This document shows positions 63,025-64,000 of a stretch of 64,000 nt of DNA, one piece after another (position 1 is the stretch's first letter; each line of letters begins with the position of its first letter). The notes beneath the pieces were generated by a model. That model did no database searches. It was not told where the DNA came from and saw only the letters and a program-made list of their open reading frames with translations. This DNA is from Sphingomonadales bacterium (GTDB lineage Bacteria > Pseudomonadota > Alphaproteobacteria > Sphingomonadales > Sphingomonadaceae): positions 1 to 64,000 of the forward strand of contig JANYGX010000005.1 in the NCBI GenBank assembly GCA_025362295.1, given 5' to 3'. The position numbers and the translations under genes are program-made.

Positions 63025-63786
63025 TCACGCTGTGCGCAAATTGCCCGCTTCAGCTTCTGATTTGCGAACGGCTATGATGTATATCAAAACACCAAACATG
63101 GCTTTTGCAACAATATCAGAGATTGTATAGCCAATCTGTATCACGGTACGAGCATCGCCGCCGCCAAAACCTATCATCGGGAAGATGAACACTATTGGAT
63201 AGAAACTCCAAGACAGCACTGTGAGCCAACGTGCGCTGCTCACAAGCCCGCGCACCGAAGCCGGTTGTGAATCAATCGAGTTCTTGAGGCCAACAAACAG
63301 ATCATAAAGAATAATCAGGAAGGGGATCATTGCGGCACCCCACCACATCCAACGTGTGTTCATGCTGGTGGCGACTTCGCCGGGATAACCCAGAATAACC
63401 ATCAGCGCAGCTAGTAAACCAAGCTTTAAACCCTTTGAAGTGGTTTCGGATTGAGACAGGCGCATGACCAGAATAAGCTCAACAAGCAACAACGGCACCG
63501 TCAGCAGCCAATCAACGTAGCGGTAAGCGTCGTTGAACTTAACGCCGGTGGATTTTATTTCGCCACCAACCACAGAGTATGCGGCTTCCCATGAATTGAA
63601 GATGCGGAAGTAGTGATAGCAGGCAATCAGTGTGACAAGACCGGTAAGCGTGAGCGCGGTTTTGTAAGCCGGAGCAACTTGCGAGCGGCCAAAAAAGAAG
63701 AATAACGTTGCAGCTGCCATCACGGCGATCGAAAATGAGAGAGCATTGTAGACCAGTTCGTATTGACCCATGGTAACAAGTTCCAT
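63025..63786 (-). CDS. Proton-pumping rhodopsin, xanthorhodopsin/Gloeobacter-rhodopsin type
   Basis: A 253-residue seven-helix retinal protein. GQYELVYNALSFSIAVM, ACYHYFRIFNSWEAAY, NDAYRYVDWLLTVPLLLVE and the lysine stretch IGYTISDIVAKAMFG match this group closely. Key residues: His58, Asp92 (proton acceptor), Thr96, Glu103 (donor), so a DTE proton-pump motif; Leu100 predicts green absorption; Lys228 binds retinal. At the carotenoid-antenna fenestration position (Gly in Gloeobacter rhodopsin) it has Trp149. AAAGGA precedes the ATG. A promoter lies upstream. Confidence 0.95.
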   Translation of the reverse strand: MELVTMGQYELVYNALSFSIAVMAAATLFFFFGRSQVAPAYKTALTLTGLVTLIACYHYFRIFNSWEAAYSVVGGEIKSTGVKFNDAYRYVDWLLTVPLLLVELILVMRLSQSETTSKGLKLGLLAALMVILGYPGEVATSMNTRWMWWGAAMIPFLIILYDLFVGLKNSIDSQPASVRGLVSSARWLTVLSWSFYPIVFIFPMIGFGGGDARTVIQIGYTISDIVAKAMFGVLIYIIAVRKSEAEAGNLRTA

Positions 63787-63854
63787 GTCTAATCCTTTCC
63801 CTAAGAGAATATTTATATTTTGTTAACTATTAGCAAATGTGGCGTTTTTAAAAG

Positions 63855-63884
63855 ATATCAACCGAAAAATACCAAATGTGTCAA
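63855..63884 (-). promoter_or_regulatory. Candidate promoter of the rhodopsin gene
   Basis: Minus strand TTGACA (63879-63884), 18-base spacer, TGATAT (63855-63860), about 70 bases upstream of the ATG. The -35 is consensus; the -10 is weak. No light-responsive or other operator is recognised. Confidence 0.45.
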
Positions 63885-63939
63885 TTTCTTGACAAGCTGC
63901 GACACTCTGTCACTGTCCGGCCATAAAGCTTCTTACCCC

Positions 63940-64000
63940 TCAAGGCCCCGCCCTTGCCACAGCCTGCGCAATGGCATCGATCCAGGATTGATCGACATGA
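63940..64000 (-). CDS. C-terminal end of an unidentified protein cut by the window
   Basis: An open minus-strand frame enters from the right and ends with TGA at 63940-63942. The visible residues are HVDQSWIDAIAQAVARAGP. They have normal coding composition and place the gene directly upstream of the rhodopsin gene in the same direction, but 20 residues are too few to identify it. Confidence 0.4.
   Translation of the reverse strand, partial: HVDQSWIDAIAQAVARAGP

Noticed and set aside
1-64000. tRNA, rRNA and CRISPR arrays
   Set aside because: No cloverleaf-like, rRNA-like or regularly spaced repeat sequence was noticed in the gaps.

Overview
The window reads as a chromosomal segment of a free-living, probably aquatic alphaproteobacterium of moderate GC content. 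Markers of that class are EipA (DUF1134), DUF1192, the cell-division regulator MipZ, ClpS/ClpA, a phasin, an RpoH-type sigma factor and an alphaproteobacterial-style 6S RNA next to the folate cyclo-ligase gene. No rRNA, tRNA or CRISPR array was seen. A light-driven proton-pumping rhodopsin of the xanthorhodopsin/Gloeobacter type sits at the right end. The species cannot be named from the sequence alone.

Layout. 1-5.9 kb: envelope proteins EipA and a DUF3833 lipoprotein, a JAMM metalloprotease plus cold-shock protein pair, rluD, rpoH, a quinone oxidoreductase, DUF1192 and recX. 5.9-8.6 kb: an acyl-AMP ligase/acyl-ACP synthetase and an NAD-dependent epimerase that match the aasR-cerR pair of bacterial ceramide synthesis. 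8.6-10.4 kb: an isoprenylcysteine methyltransferase-like gene, an amidohydrolase fragment and a dead IS630-type element with recognisable ends. 10.4-15.7 kb: fau, 6S RNA, panB and a minus-strand argR - unknown P-loop protein - argC - argB operon headed by a double ARG-box operator.

16.7-39.5 kb is a large exopolysaccharide/exosortase locus: polymerase (O-antigen ligase family), fused PssDE-type glycosyltransferase, EpsI, exosortase, a BY-kinase homologue with a ruined ATP site, Wzz-like chain-length protein, Wza-like export protein, a beta-helix/PKD/LamG secreted protein, a PEP-CTERM protein, an AAA ATPase, the initiating sugar-phosphate transferase, a small XrtV-accessory-like protein, a flippase, EpsD, EpsL and a type I secretion ABC transporter with its membrane fusion protein. 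The genes account for initiation, flipping, polymerisation, export, protein sorting to the surface and type I secretion of a wall- or polymer-associated protein. Only one non-initiating glycosyltransferase is present.

39.7-49 kb is mainly housekeeping: clpA/clpS, phasin, DnaJ-like protein, mipZ, panC, a DUF4197 lipoprotein, a TauE/SafE transporter, manC/algA and a GNAT enzyme. 49.2-56.7 kb is a tight run of membrane protein, patatin, acetoacetate decarboxylase, 3-hydroxybutyrate dehydrogenase, betB and betA facing a GbdR-like AraC regulator. This joins ketone-body/PHB turnover with choline-to-betaine oxidation. 56.9-58.4 kb holds a type III polyketide synthase and its methyltransferase (BpsA-BpsB type). 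58.6-63.8 kb holds a YpfJ-like zinc peptidase, a sterol-desaturase-family hydroxylase, a TonB-dependent receptor and the rhodopsin.
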